The notes beneath the pieces were generated by a model, which saw only the letters and a program-made list of their open reading frames with translations, ran no database searches and was not told the origin of the DNA. This document shows, piece after piece, positions 43,182 to 52,765 of a DNA stretch of 64,000 nt. Numbering within the stretch: the first letter of the stretch is position 1; each line of letters opens with the position of its first letter. Both the position numbers and the translations under genes were made by a program. Source of the DNA: Serpentinicella alkaliphila (GTDB taxonomy: Bacteria; Bacillota; Clostridia; Peptostreptococcales; Natronincolaceae); contig NZ_CP058648.1 in assembly GCF_018141405.1 (NCBI RefSeq), positions 1,875,001-1,939,000 on the forward strand, given 5' to 3'.

Positions 43182-45494
43182 ATGGAAAAGTATAATTCAC
43201 TTTCACATGAACATTTACGAAGGTACAGTAAACTAAATAAATTTTCATTTAAATCTACAGATGAGCTTCCTCAGTTAAATAGTATTTTAGGCCAGAAGTC
43301 AGGTGAAGAGGCTATGCAATTTGGCCTTAAAATCGATCACTCTAGTTACAATATTTATTTAAGCGGTGAAAAGGGGACTGGTAAGACTAATTACACAAAA
43401 CAAATTATTAAAGAGATTAGTAAGGAAAAAGCAGTACCTGATGATTGGTGCTATGTTTATTGCTTTGATACTCCTCGAAATGCTATAGCACTAAATTTGC
43501 CAGCTGGCAAAGGTAGACTTTTTCAAAAAGATATGGATAATCTTCTCGAGGATCTTATAGTTAACGTCCCGGAAGCTTTTAATAGTGACGACTATGAAAG
43601 ACAAAAAAATGAAGTAGTTAAACAATATCAGGAACAAAAAAATACTTTACTACAGTACTTAACAGAGTTTTCGAAAGAAAGACGATATTCCTTAAAAAGT
43701 ACTAGTTCTGGGTTTGTTTTTACACCAATAAAAGAAAAAGAAGGGGAAGAGGGTTATATACAGGAGGATCTTGAAAAAGATCTTGAAGAAATTCATGAAG
43801 AAGCATTAAATGTTATGTTAAAAATAAAAAACTTAGAAATACAAGCTAAAAACCAGCTTTTAAAACAAGAAAATGATTGCGCGCTTTTTGTTGTAAAGCC
43901 ATTAATAGATGAATTAATCTTAAAATATAAAGAGCATAAAAAGGTTATTGAGTATCTTAAAAATGCTGAAAAAGATATAGTAGAAAATATATATTACTTT
44001 ATACCAGATGAAGGTGAAGAAGGGGCTACAGATTCCAAAAAGCTTTTAAGTGATCCTTTCTTAAAAAGGTATAGAGTAAATCTATTTATAGATAATAGTA
44101 AAACAAATGGAGCACCAGTTGTATTTGAGTATAATCCAAGTCTAATTAGATTAACCGGGGCTATGGAGTATGAAAATGTCAATGGTGTTACGAAAACTGA
44201 CTTTTTAATGGTAAAACCAGGATCAATTCAGTTGGCCAATGGCGGATATTTAATAGTAGAAGCAAAGCAGTTATTAACAAACCCCTATGCATGGGAGTCC
44301 TTAAAGAGAATTCTGCAGACAAAAGAAATAGCCGTAGAAAGCTTAGGAAGTCAATTAGGCATATCAGAGGCAGCAGCCTTAAAATTAGAGGCAATACCAA
44401 TAAAGTTAAAGATAATTATGATAGGTAGTGAGATGATTTATCACTTGTTATATAACTATGATGAAGATTTTCAAAAGTATTTCAAAATTTTAGTTAGTTT
44501 TGATTATGAAATGGACAGAGATGATGAAAGTGAGCTAAAAATTGCTCGGTTTATTAAAAGTTATACTAATGAAGAAAATATGCTTCCTTTTGATGCCCCT
44601 GCTGTCGGTAGGATAGTTGAACATAGTTCCCGGTTAACTGGTAATCAAAATAAATTATCTCTAAAATTTAATAAAATTATTGAAGTTATTATTGAGTCTA
44701 ACGAATGGGCTAAAATCCATAATAGAAATATTGTAACAGCCATAGATGTGGATAAAGCCATTGCTAAGAAATTAGATAGAGTTAATAAATATCAAAATAA
44801 AGTTCAAGAAATGTTTGATAATGAAAAGGTATTGATTGACATAAAGGGCAATAAAATTGGAGTAGTAAATGGGCTTTCAGTTTTAAGTATAGGTGAATTT
44901 AGTTTTGGAAAGCCAAGTGTAATTACAGTGACAACGAGTATGGGTAAGGAAGGTATTATTAATATAGAAAGAGAAGTTAATTTAAGTGGAGATATTTATG
45001 ATAAGGGAGTAATGATTCTTTCGGGGTTTATTCAAGAGAAATTTGCTCAACGTAAAAATATTAGTTTTACTGCCAGCATTTGTTTTGAACAATCTTATGG
45101 TGGAGTCGACGGTGACAGTGCTTCTAGTGCAGAGCTTTATGCATTACTTTCAAGTCTAGGTAAAATACCATTGAAACAATATATTGCAGTGACTGGTTCA
45201 GTAAATCAAAAAGGGTATATCCAGCCTGTTGGGGGTATAACCGAAAAAGTAGAAGGATTCTATGATTTATGTAAAAAAAGAGGATTTACGGGTAAACAAG
45301 GCGTAATTATACCGTATCAAAACATAGATAATCTTATGTTAAAGGATGAAGTTGTAGAGGCGGTAAAAGAAGGTCAATTCCATGTATATACAGTAAAGCA
45401 TGTTAATGAAGGAATCGAACTAATGACAGGATTGGATCATAAGAAAGTGTATGAGCTAGTAGAAAACAACCTAAATTTATATTTAAATAAATAA
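43182..45494 (+). CDS. Lon-like ATP-dependent protease of the AAA_32 type
   Basis: A 770-residue Lon-related protein with the AAA_32 arrangement. Walker A GEKGTGKT lies at 62-69. A long coiled insert follows (about 140-280). Walker B-like [20 protein letters not shown] precedes a sensor region near 420. The C-terminal Lon protease domain has Ser646 in [11 protein letters not shown] and Lys689 in [10 protein letters not shown]. The two are 43 residues apart, as in E. coli Lon (679/722), so the Ser-Lys dyad is intact. It starts at ATG after GGGGGGATATT. It should degrade misfolded or regulatory proteins in the cytoplasm. Its targets are unknown. Kbl is 29 bp downstream. Confidence 0.9.
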   Translation: MEKYNSLSHEHLRRYSKLNKFSFKSTDELPQLNSILGQKSGEEAMQFGLKIDHSSYNIYLSGEKGTGKTNYTKQIIKEISKEKAVPDDWCYVYCFDTPRNAIALNLPAGKGRLFQKDMDNLLEDLIVNVPEAFNSDDYERQKNEVVKQYQEQKNTLLQYLTEFSKERRYSLKSTSSGFVFTPIKEKEGEEGYIQEDLEKDLEEIHEEALNVMLKIKNLEIQAKNQLLKQENDCALFVVKPLIDELILKYKEHKKVIEYLKNAEKDIVENIYYFIPDEGEEGATDSKKLLSDPFLKRYRVNLFIDNSKTNGAPVVFEYNPSLIRLTGAMEYENVNGVTKTDFLMVKPGSIQLANGGYLIVEAKQLLTNPYAWESLKRILQTKEIAVESLGSQLGISEAAALKLEAIPIKLKIIMIGSEMIYHLLYNYDEDFQKYFKILVSFDYEMDRDDESELKIARFIKSYTNEENMLPFDAPAVGRIVEHSSRLTGNQNKLSLKFNKIIEVIIESNEWAKIHNRNIVTAIDVDKAIAKKLDRVNKYQNKVQEMFDNEKVLIDIKGNKIGVVNGLSVLSIGEFSFGKPSVITVTTSMGKEGIINIEREVNLSGDIYDKGVMILSGFIQEKFAQRKNISFTASICFEQSYGGVDGDSASSAELYALLSSLGKIPLKQYIAVTGSVNQKGYIQPVGGITEKVEGFYDLCKKRGFTGKQGVIIPYQNIDNLMLKDEVVEAVKEGQFHVYTVKHVNEGIELMTGLDHKKVYELVENNLNLYLNK

Positions 45495-45523
45495 AAATTT
45501 CAAAACTAGAGAGGAAGGTTCTA

Positions 45524-46708
45524 ATGAGTATTCATGAATTAAGCTACTTAAAAGAAAAAATTGAGGATTTAAAAAAAGATGGTGTCTATCGAACACTACC
45601 AATATTAGAAGGACCAAATGAAGCAGAAATCATTTTAAATGGAAAAAAAGTTATAAATCTATCTTCTAATAATTATTTAGGTTTTGCTAATCATCCAAGA
45701 TTAAAGGAGGCCTCTATAAAGGCAATAGAGAAGTATGGTGTGGGTGTTGGTGCTGTTAGAACTATAATTGGAAATATGGATATTCATGAGGAAATGGAAA
45801 GGGTACTAGCAGAATTTAAGAAAGAAGAAGCAGTTATGGTTTTTCAATCAGGTTTTAACTGTAATGCGGGAACAATACAAAGTGTAACTGATGAAGAGGA
45901 TTTAATAATATCAGATGAACTAAATCATGCTAGTATAATTGACGGTGCAAGATTGAGTAGAGCTAAAAAAACAGTTTTTAAGCATGCAGACGTAAATCAT
46001 TTAGAAACAGTTTTAAAAGAGAATAGAGATAAGTATAGAAATATATTAATAATAACAGATGGGGTATTTAGTATGGATGGAGACCTAGCTCCACTTCCAG
46101 ATATCGTTGAAGTAGCTGAAATATATAATGCTATGACATATGTTGATGATGCCCATGGCTCAGGAGTACTTGGTACAAATGGAAGAGGTACTATTGATCA
46201 TTATGATTTGCATGGGAGAGTAGATTTTACTATTGGAACATTATCAAAGGCTATTGGGGCCATAGGTGGATATGTTGCAGGAAGTAATACTATGAGAGAT
46301 TGGCTGAGTCATAGGGGTAGACCATTACTATTTAGTACTTACTTACCGCCGGCTGTTGCTGGAGCAGTAATAGAAGCTGTTAAGATTTTAATGTCTACAT
46401 CAGAGTATACAGATAGACTGTGGAATAATGCGAACTACTTTAAAGCAAAAATGAAAGAATTAGGATATAATATTGGAAATAGTCAAACCCCAATTACACC
46501 TGTAATTATTGGTGGAGAAGATAAAACAATGAAATTTAGTAGAAGATTATTAGAGGAAGGACTTTTTGTTTCAGGTATAGTATTCCCAACAGTACCTCTA
46601 GGTACTGGAAGGGTAAGATGTATGGTTACAGCAAATCATACTAAGGAACAATTAGACCGTGCCCTAGAAATATTTGAAAAAGTAGGAAAAGAGATGAGTG
46701 TAATATAA
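45524..46708 (+). CDS. kbl: glycine C-acetyltransferase (2-amino-3-ketobutyrate CoA ligase)
   Basis: A 394-residue alpha-oxoamine synthase (fold-type I PLP). Features are [20 protein letters not shown], then [40 protein letters not shown], and the PLP lysine in [17 protein letters not shown]. The family covers Kbl and BioF; the length and motifs fit Kbl. It would split 2-amino-3-ketobutyrate to glycine and acetyl-CoA during threonine breakdown. No threonine dehydrogenase gene is next to it, so the substrate could also differ. ATG has GAGAGGAAGG upstream. A terminator follows. Confidence 0.9.
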   Translation: MSIHELSYLKEKIEDLKKDGVYRTLPILEGPNEAEIILNGKKVINLSSNNYLGFANHPRLKEASIKAIEKYGVGVGAVRTIIGNMDIHEEMERVLAEFKKEEAVMVFQSGFNCNAGTIQSVTDEEDLIISDELNHASIIDGARLSRAKKTVFKHADVNHLETVLKENRDKYRNILIITDGVFSMDGDLAPLPDIVEVAEIYNAMTYVDDAHGSGVLGTNGRGTIDHYDLHGRVDFTIGTLSKAIGAIGGYVAGSNTMRDWLSHRGRPLLFSTYLPPAVAGAVIEAVKILMSTSEYTDRLWNNANYFKAKMKELGYNIGNSQTPITPVIIGGEDKTMKFSRRLLEEGLFVSGIVFPTVPLGTGRVRCMVTANHTKEQLDRALEIFEKVGKEMSVI

Positions 46709-46721
46709 TATATGAAGAAAT

Positions 46722-46756
46722 AATTCGGCATGAAACATCTTGCCGAATTTATTTTA
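46722..46756 (+). terminator. terminator after kbl
   Basis: The stem aattcggca pairs with tgccgaatt around a 10-nt loop, followed by T-rich sequence. Confidence 0.85.
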
Positions 46757-46808
46757 AGTTTACGAAAGATATACTATTGATAATGTTATTTTATAAGCAA
46801 AACTTTTG

Positions 46809-46826
46809 AGAAGCCAATTGGCTTCT
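46809..46826. repeat. perfect palindrome
   Basis: The 18-bp palindrome agaagccaattggcttct stands in the gap between kbl and a small membrane peptide gene. It could be a second terminator or a protein binding site. No T run follows directly. Confidence 0.5.
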
Positions 46827-46906
46827 TAAGGGTAATAGGCCTATTATAAGGAACGCAGATACATATTATAGTGCAATTTATTTGCTCAAAATTGGGGGGA
46901 TTTTCG

Positions 46907-47053
46907 TTGAGTAAAAAGGTAATATTTATATTAATTAGTATTGTGACAGTATTGGTAGTGATACTGTTATGGCTTATACCCTATATAGGGGGAAGTGGAG
47001 AGTTTATAATGCATTTAAGTGATAAGTATCATCAGTTAGATTTTAAAGGTTGA
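46907..47053 (+). CDS. short membrane peptide, possibly a truncated gene
   Basis: About 48 residues from TTG 46907, preceded by GGGGGGA. An in-frame GTG at 46871 has no site. It reads as a single hydrophobic helix (VIFILISIVTVLVVILLWLI), then YIGGSGEFIMHLSDKY and a stop after DFKG. It looks like the signal-anchor of a longer exported protein. Reading on after the stop gives only a short basic tail. Neither a family nor a partner could be recognised. Confidence 0.45.
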   Translation: MSKKVIFILISIVTVLVVILLWLIPYIGGSGEFIMHLSDKYHQLDFKG

Positions 47054-47714
47054 TTTTCGCAAAAGAAGAGGAACTACTTGAATAAAATAAAAGCATAAGA
47101 CACATCAAAGGTGGGTTAGTAACAAAAAGTAAATATTCTAAAGAGCAGAAGTTACTTTAAAAGGTATCTTCTTTTCTTATAAAAAGACAATTATAACTAT
47201 CAAAATTTTAGATTCAAAATAAATTGTACTGTACATATGTAAGGATTTAGCTACTATTTAGAAAATGGATCATAATTTACAGAAATTCGACATCTAATGC
47301 AAATAATTACATAATTCGACACATGCTATAAAATTATTATGCTAGAATAAATGTATTCACTGAAAAGTGAGGGAAGTTGTACATCGAATAATGGGTGTTA
47401 TTTAAATGTAAATGTATTATGGCTAGCGCTCTAGATTACATAGTTGTACACGAAATGAGATAAAACTGCTACCGGCTAATATGAATGGTAGGAAATCTCA
47501 TTAATATATCCATATAAAGTTGTGTGATTTAGGATAGTAGCACACTATTTCAGAAGTAGTACTTCATTTAAGTTCTTTATTCAAGTCGAAAGATAACTTA
47601 CTAATGTTAGAATGGATATTTTTTTAGAAAATAGCTATGATTTAACAAATAAAACAATTTACTTTGTTTATTCAAAATCATAAAACAGATAAAAAGATTA
47701 GAGGGGGAGAACTT
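47054..47714. other. long leader region with a structured element
   Basis: About 660 bp before the PAS-GGDEF-EAL gene, with no coding frame on either strand beyond a small open stretch. It contains a two-part stem-loop at 47454-47502 and several shorter hairpins. The pattern does not match the class I or class II c-di-GMP riboswitches by eye. It could be a long 5' leader or eroded sequence. Confidence 0.4.
47454..47502 (+). promoter_or_regulatory. candidate structured RNA element with two stacked stems
   Basis: An outer 8-bp perfect stem (aatgagat with atctcatt) encloses an internal loop and an inner 5-bp stem (ctacc with ggtag) with a 13-nt apical loop. It lies about 210 bp upstream of the diguanylate cyclase/phosphodiesterase gene. 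No family could be named. It may be chance pairing in AT-rich DNA. Confidence 0.3.
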
Positions 47715-50204
47715 ATGAACAAAAAAGATAGTCAATGGTTCAATGAAAAAATAGGAAAAATTCAATCTTCTTTCTCGGATTATATAAATGATGGTAAAGC
47801 AATTAGACCGCACAATGCAACTTTAAAAATAATAGCAATATATATATTTATAGGTTTAGTATGGATAATGTTATCAGACCGCTTATTATCTTCTATTGTA
47901 AAAGATATTGACATGTTAATCACTATGCAAACATACAAAGGTTGGCTTTATGTATTTATTACTGGGATAGTTTTTTATTTAATTATATATAGAAGAATTT
48001 ATTTATATAAAATATCGACAGATACAGTTTTTAAAGGTTATGAAGAATTGAGTTCAACCTATGAAGAATTATTAGCTATGGATGAAGAACTAAGTCAACA
48101 GTTTAATGAACTAGAGAACACAATAAAATTGTTAGAAAAGAGTGAACAGCGTTATAATTTAGCAGTAGAAGGAGCAAATGATGGTATTTGGGAATGGGAT
48201 ATTGAAAGTGGCGTATATTTCTCTTCATTAAAATGGATAAGTATATTTGGATATACTGATGAAGAAGTTCCTAGAACTTACGATTCATGGTTAAAGCTAG
48301 TTCACAAGGAAGATAGGGAGAGTGTAGAAAAGGACATAAATGATTATATAGTATCAAGATTAGGAATTTTAGAAAATACATTTAGACTGAGATGTAAAGG
48401 TGGAGAATACCGTTGGGTATTATGTAAAGGAAAAGGCATTTGGGACGAAAAAGGAAATCCCGTAAAACTTGCAGGTTCACATACAGATATTACTGATTAT
48501 GTTGAACTACAAGATAGTTTTTATAAAAAGGAAGAACTATATAGAAATATAGTGAATGGAGCGGCTGTATTTATTTTAGGTGTTGATAAGGATGAAAAAG
48601 TCATTGAATTTAGTCCCTACGCAGAAAAATTAACTGGTTACAATAAAGAAGAAGTTATGGGTGCAAATTGGTCTGATTTATTCATACCCTACGAAAGTAA
48701 AAAATATACCAAATCAGTCATCACAAGAATATTAAATGGTGAAAAACTTATAAATCAAGAAAATAAAATTATTACAAAGGATGGTAGAATAAGAGATATT
48801 TTATGGAATAACAGTACTATCCACGATAGGCATGGTAATGTAATAGGGGCAATTGGAGTTGGAGCTGATATAACTGATTATAAAAGCATGGAAAAGGAGC
48901 TTTATAATTTAGCCTATTATGATCAGTTAACTGGATTACCAAATCGACAAAATTTTGAGATTATGTTAAATGAACGAATTGATATAGCAAAGGATACGGG
49001 GGAAAAGTTTGCATTACTATACCTAGACTTAGATGATTTCAAGAGAATAAATGATATATATGGACATTCATATGGAGATGTTTTATTAAAAAAAGTTGCA
49101 AGTGCACTCAAGACAATTGTTGAAAACGAAAACTTAGCTCGATTAAGTGGCGATGAATTTGCAATAATAATAACAAATGTCATGGATACTGATGATTTGT
49201 TTGGCAATATTTCTAATATAATGGAGTTAGTAAATAAAGCCTGGAATGTTGAAGGAAATGAATTCTATATTACAAGTAGCGTAGGAATAACTATTTATCC
49301 AGACCATGGTACAGATTTACAAACTTTACTTAAAAACGCTGATACTGCAATGTATGAAGCAAAGGAAAATTCAAAAAATTGTTATGCTATGTATACTTCA
49401 AAAATGCATGATAAGACGCTTAAAGCTTTATCGATGGAGAAAGATTTAAGAAATGCCTTATTAAAGGATGAGTTTATAGTTTATTACCAACCAATTATAG
49501 ATTTTATTACTGGAGAAATAGTTGGGTTAGAAGCGTTGATAAGGTGGATGCATCCAGAAATGGGGCTGATTTCACCAGTGGAATTTATACCTTTTGCAGA
49601 AAAAACTGGGTTAGTTGTTGAAATAGGAGAAGAAGTAATAGTAAAAGTATATAAGCAACTAAGGAAATGGTACGAATTAGGCATATATAATATGAAAGTT
49701 TCAATTAATTTATCTGCAATACAAATAAAACAACATAACTTCATAAATAGAATAATTGATTTGACAGAGGAAATGGGCATAAATGGTGAAAACATCATCT
49801 TTGAAATTACTGAAAATATTGGGATTTACGACTTAAAACATACTATAAATGTTTTAAAGATGTTAAAGAGTATGAATATAAAAATTGCATTAGATGATTT
49901 TGGGACAGGTTATTCTTCATTAAGTTATCTTCAGAAATTACCTATTGATATTATTAAAATTGATAGAGAATTTATTAAAAATATTACAAAGGACTCAAAT
50001 GAACAATTTATTGCTAAATTAATTATTAGCATTGCACACAGTATGAGTTGTGTTGTTACTGCTGAAGGTATAGAAACATTAGAGCAATATAATAAACTAA
50101 AAAGCTATGGATGTGATTTTGCTCAAGGATATTTACTTAGTAAGCCGCTTCCTGTAGAAGAAATTGAATCAATGTTAATATTAAAAAAAATATTTGACTA
50201 TTAA
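47715..50204 (+). CDS. PAS-PAS-GGDEF-EAL signalling protein
   Basis: About 829 residues from ATG 47715, which has AGAGGGGGAGA; the frame extends to 47664 without a site. Two membrane helices lie near 40-60 and 75-95, then a coiled linker. PAS/PAC domain 1 holds DGIWEWDIESGVYFSSLKWI and RWVLCKGKGIWDEKGNPVKL. PAS domain 2 holds FSPYAEKLTGYNKEEVMGAN. The GGDEF domain has SGDEF in RLSGDEFAIII, a variant found in active cyclases, with DLDDFKRINDIYGHSYGD. The EAL domain has GLEALIRW and ALDDFGTGYSSLSYLQKLPI. It may make and break cyclic di-GMP. The balance of the two activities cannot be predicted. Confidence 0.92.
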   Translation: MNKKDSQWFNEKIGKIQSSFSDYINDGKAIRPHNATLKIIAIYIFIGLVWIMLSDRLLSSIVKDIDMLITMQTYKGWLYVFITGIVFYLIIYRRIYLYKISTDTVFKGYEELSSTYEELLAMDEELSQQFNELENTIKLLEKSEQRYNLAVEGANDGIWEWDIESGVYFSSLKWISIFGYTDEEVPRTYDSWLKLVHKEDRESVEKDINDYIVSRLGILENTFRLRCKGGEYRWVLCKGKGIWDEKGNPVKLAGSHTDITDYVELQDSFYKKEELYRNIVNGAAVFILGVDKDEKVIEFSPYAEKLTGYNKEEVMGANWSDLFIPYESKKYTKSVITRILNGEKLINQENKIITKDGRIRDILWNNSTIHDRHGNVIGAIGVGADITDYKSMEKELYNLAYYDQLTGLPNRQNFEIMLNERIDIAKDTGEKFALLYLDLDDFKRINDIYGHSYGDVLLKKVASALKTIVENENLARLSGDEFAIIITNVMDTDDLFGNISNIMELVNKAWNVEGNEFYITSSVGITIYPDHGTDLQTLLKNADTAMYEAKENSKNCYAMYTSKMHDKTLKALSMEKDLRNALLKDEFIVYYQPIIDFITGEIVGLEALIRWMHPEMGLISPVEFIPFAEKTGLVVEIGEEVIVKVYKQLRKWYELGIYNMKVSINLSAIQIKQHNFINRIIDLTEEMGINGENIIFEITENIGIYDLKHTINVLKMLKSMNIKIALDDFGTGYSSLSYLQKLPIDIIKIDREFIKNITKDSNEQFIAKLIISIAHSMSCVVTAEGIETLEQYNKLKSYGCDFAQGYLLSKPLPVEEIESMLILKKIFDY

Positions 50205-50239
50205 CTTTAAAAATAATACTTTGTATTAAGTGAAAAAAG

Positions 50240-50285
50240 AATCTCCTTACTAAATTTGAAAAAATATAAATTTAGCAAGGAGATT
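50240..50285 (+). terminator. terminator after the GGDEF-EAL gene
   Basis: The stem aatctccttactaaattt pairs with aaatttagcaaggagatt (one mismatch) around a short A-rich loop, with T residues at the end. It is about 35 bp after the stop. Confidence 0.85.
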
Positions 50286-50381
50286 TTATATAGACAGATT
50301 TACGTGCGTTGAGTGTACAAAAAAGCCGAGAGAGCCTGGCATCATCTTGGCATCTTCTAATGGCTATGTCGTTATACCCAG

Positions 50382-50572
50382 TTAATATTCACTGAGGCGG
50401 CCATTATCAATCCATGAGAGCCATACATCTTGCCTTGCTTAGTATTCTTTATAAATTTTTCCAGCCTTTTCGTAAATAGCTCAGATTGATTCTTCATCTG
50501 TTGAATTGTATCTATTCTTATTCGTCTATAGAGCTCAGGGAATTTCATAAAATTTTCATAAGTTTCCTTGTC
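50382..50572 (-). pseudogene. remnant of a small hypothetical protein gene
   Basis: The minus strand reads DKETYENFMKFPELYRRIRI, then DTIQQMKNQSELFTKRLEKF and IKNTKQGKMYG, and after one frame change SWIDNGRLSEY and a stop. The C-terminal pattern resembles a family of small proteins with an ending like YGxWNDNGRLL, perhaps of the YdeI type, which I cannot confirm. The N-terminal half is missing and one frameshift is present. It follows the alpha/beta hydrolase gene on the same strand. Confidence 0.5.
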
Positions 50573-50596
50573 ATCCTACATCTAATAGCATTTACA

Positions 50597-51751
50597 TCAT
50601 TTTATATCTGCAAGGTTATTTTTTCCTGACAACACATCCTTTTCCAAAATTTGTTTAACTTTTTCAGGCTCTTCAAATATCGGACTGTGGGCTGAATTTA
50701 TAAAGGTATAGAATCCTTTCACTGGTGCCTGCAGTTTCTCAAAGTACTCCTTTGTTAAAGTATAGTTGCATGTATAATCGTGTACACCTTCAAAGAAATA
50801 GACGGGAATGTTCAACTTCTGTACTATCTTAGTCAAATCCGTTTCCATCATCTCATCCCACATCTTCTGATATTGGCTCGAGTTTTTACCACGCCATAAA
50901 TTTATCTTTTCACTAAGGGTATACTCCCTACTCTGAAAGCTTGTGAAAAAGACACCCGTGATTACCGACTTCATATTGTGCATCGTACCTATGCCAAGCC
51001 TATGCATCGCTACGTCACGTAGATTACGATATGCCTTTGGCACAGCATTCATTTCAGGTATAGGAAACTTCTCAAGCTTTTGGACCATTCTTATATCCCT
51101 GGCCTTCGTATACTGTTCTATCATATATTTGTATGCTAGTTTTTCAGATTCGAACTGTCGTGACATCTGAGCCACGCCGATATAGGCGTTGTACAGCTCT
51201 GGTGCCCGTGCAGCAACCTGAATCCCAAGAAAAGATCCTCCCGAATGTCCCATTAGGTAAATCTTTTCCTGTCCAAAGCGCTTGCGAAGGTAGTTTGATA
51301 CCTCTATTGTGTCGGATATCAACTGCTCCCATGTAACAGTCTTAGGGGGAACCTCCGAATTATAGGAAAGTCCAGTACCTCGTGTTTCCCAATAGCAGAC
51401 CGTAAAATAATCCTCAAGACCTGTAGGATATTTACTAGTAAGCCAATACGTAGGTAGACCTGGACCTCCATGCAGGAAAAGCAGTACTGGCTTCGCTTTA
51501 TCCCTACCCTTAATAAACATCCCCTGTTCTACTCCATTGATATTCACATGGATTTTTTCTGAAATGCTGCCTACCAACGGCCTTCCATTTTCATCTATGA
51601 AAGGGATTGGTTTTCCGGGACTCCACGCTAATAATACACCTGCAAAAATAAAAGTACTCACAAGTAAAATAGAAAGGACAATAAACATTACTCTTCCAAT
51701 CCCCCTCCGAAATGACTTAATTGAAAATCGATTCATTGATTTATCTTTCAT
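50597..51751 (-). CDS. membrane-anchored alpha/beta hydrolase
   Basis: A 384-residue serine hydrolase with an N-terminal helix (21-42). The oxyanion block HGGPG is at 94-98 and the nucleophile Ser170 in MGHSGGSFLG. Catalytic Asp and His are in FEGVHDYTCNY and FINSAHSPIFEEP. The HGGPG loop is typical of prolyl aminopeptidase-like or epoxide hydrolase-like enzymes, so the substrate could be a small peptide or ester. The ATG follows AAGGAG and it is 37 bp after the TetR gene, probably its target operon. The GC content looks somewhat higher than the neighbours, which may indicate transfer. Confidence 0.87.
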   Translation of the reverse strand: MKDKSMNRFSIKSFRRGIGRVMFIVLSILLVSTFIFAGVLLAWSPGKPIPFIDENGRPLVGSISEKIHVNINGVEQGMFIKGRDKAKPVLLFLHGGPGLPTYWLTSKYPTGLEDYFTVCYWETRGTGLSYNSEVPPKTVTWEQLISDTIEVSNYLRKRFGQEKIYLMGHSGGSFLGIQVAARAPELYNAYIGVAQMSRQFESEKLAYKYMIEQYTKARDIRMVQKLEKFPIPEMNAVPKAYRNLRDVAMHRLGIGTMHNMKSVITGVFFTSFQSREYTLSEKINLWRGKNSSQYQKMWDEMMETDLTKIVQKLNIPVYFFEGVHDYTCNYTLTKEYFEKLQAPVKGFYTFINSAHSPIFEEPEKVKQILEKDVLSGKNNLADIK

Positions 51752-51788
51752 CTTTACTCCTTATTTGTATAGCCAATGGCTAGTAAAT

Positions 51789-52366
51789 TTATTTATTCCA
51801 AATAATATCTTCGATTTTATCTTCCCAAGCCTTGTCATAATGCACATTTTTCATTGTTGCAATGGAAGCAAGGCCATGCACCGTCGCCCATAAGGAGATG
51901 ATTGCATCTTCCATTTTATGCTTAGACATTCCCATCCCTCTGAAAATAGGCAAAGCAACGGTTTTAAAAAGCTCAAAAGGTGGAAAGTTCGAGCTTCCAT
52001 CACCATCTAAGGAAAGATTCACCTCCATACACGGCTGGGAAAATAGAAATATTGGGGGTTATTAATAAAAAACATAACATAACTCTTACCAATTTGAACA
52101 AGAGTACTTGGGTCATTTGGATTAGCGCAAGATTTTATTGCATTCTCCAGTATCTCCATAAACTGTTTCACAACATGGGCCTGCATTGCTTCCAATAGAT
52201 CCTCTTTACTTTGAAAGTGACTATAGGGTGCTGCTTGACTTACCCCGCACAATCTAGATACTTTTCGTAATGAAAATTGTTTTGCACCCTCTTGGTTAAT
52301 GAGTTCAATACCCGCTTCTATTAGTGAGTTTCTTAGATCTCCATGGTGATATGATTTAGTTGACAT
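51789..52366 (-). pseudogene. TetR/AcrR-type regulator, frameshifted by one base
   Basis: The first part from ATG 52366 (after GGAGGTTATAGG) has a normal TetR helix-turn-helix: NSLIEAGIELINQEGAKQFS, LRKVSRLCGVSQAAPYSHFQ, SKEDLLEAM. It ends VMFFINNPQYFYFPSRVWR and stops. In the next frame FSQPCMEVNLSLDGDGSSNF continues to the end of the ligand domain at 51789 (LWATVHGLASIATMKN). Adding one T within tatttctatttt restores YFLFSQPC, so a one-base deletion explains the break. The DNA-binding part could still be made but the dimer and effector part would be lost. Its promoter and operator are clear (52396-52429). Confidence 0.85.
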
Positions 52367-52395
52367 TTCCTATAACCTCCAATATGTTAACATCA

Positions 52396-52420
52396 TTAAG
52401 ATTATACCTCAAAATCTTAA
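52396..52420. promoter_or_regulatory. operator palindrome in the tetR promoter
   Basis: TTAAGATT at 52396-52403 and AATCTTAA at 52413-52420 form a perfect 8-bp inverted repeat with a 9-bp spacer. It overlaps the -10 hexamer and spacer of the tetR promoter, as expected for TetR-type autoregulation. Confidence 0.7.
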
Positions 52421-52429
52421 CAATGTAAA
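52401..52429 (-). promoter_or_regulatory. sigma-A-type promoter of the tetR-hydrolase operon
   Basis: On the minus strand, TTTACA (52424-52429) and TATAAT (52401-52406) are 17 bp apart. The start codon at 52366 is 35 bp downstream. The palindrome at 52396-52420 covers it. Confidence 0.75.
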
Positions 52430-52765
52430 GATGGGTTACAATAAAGTTATATGTACTTTTTCAGAATAATATGAAATTGAAAGAGAAAGTATATTATTTA
52501 TTTGCAACACCCATGCCTAAGAATAAATTCTTCTTCTCTATCACGACCACACACTCCGCATGTTATGTATAATAAACATATGTAAACCTATTAGCTTAAT
52601 AGCGTGAATGTATTGTTACAACATTTGTTTAATATAGTATATGATGGAAGTTAAATTGGTAAAAATAGTTTGAGCTACTTAATGTTGACTTCACTGTGTG
52701 ATAGTTTATTATGGGTGCAAATTGGACATTTTAAAAAGTGACGCTAGTATATTGGAGGGGTAAAT
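52430..52765. other. divergent upstream region of the RND operon
   Basis: About 335 bp upstream of the efflux gene. No coding frame is seen. A few AT-rich -10-like hexamers occur near 52640, but no good -35 pairs with them. Nothing shows a second copy of the tetR palindrome, so it is not clear that TetR controls the efflux genes. Confidence 0.4.

Noticed and set aside
47054-47714. Cyclic-di-GMP riboswitch in the leader of the GGDEF-EAL gene
   Set aside because: Neither the class I nor the class II conserved core was found by eye. Only generic stems are present, so it was listed as a weak structured element.
47715-50204. Reading the GGDEF domain as inactive because the motif is SGDEF
   Set aside because: SGDEF is a known variant in active diguanylate cyclases, so loss of function should not be claimed from this alone.
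51133-51336. Overlapping frames on both strands in the hydrolase gene
   Set aside because: They lie opposite or out of frame with the catalytic Ser region. No ribosome binding site or family match was seen.
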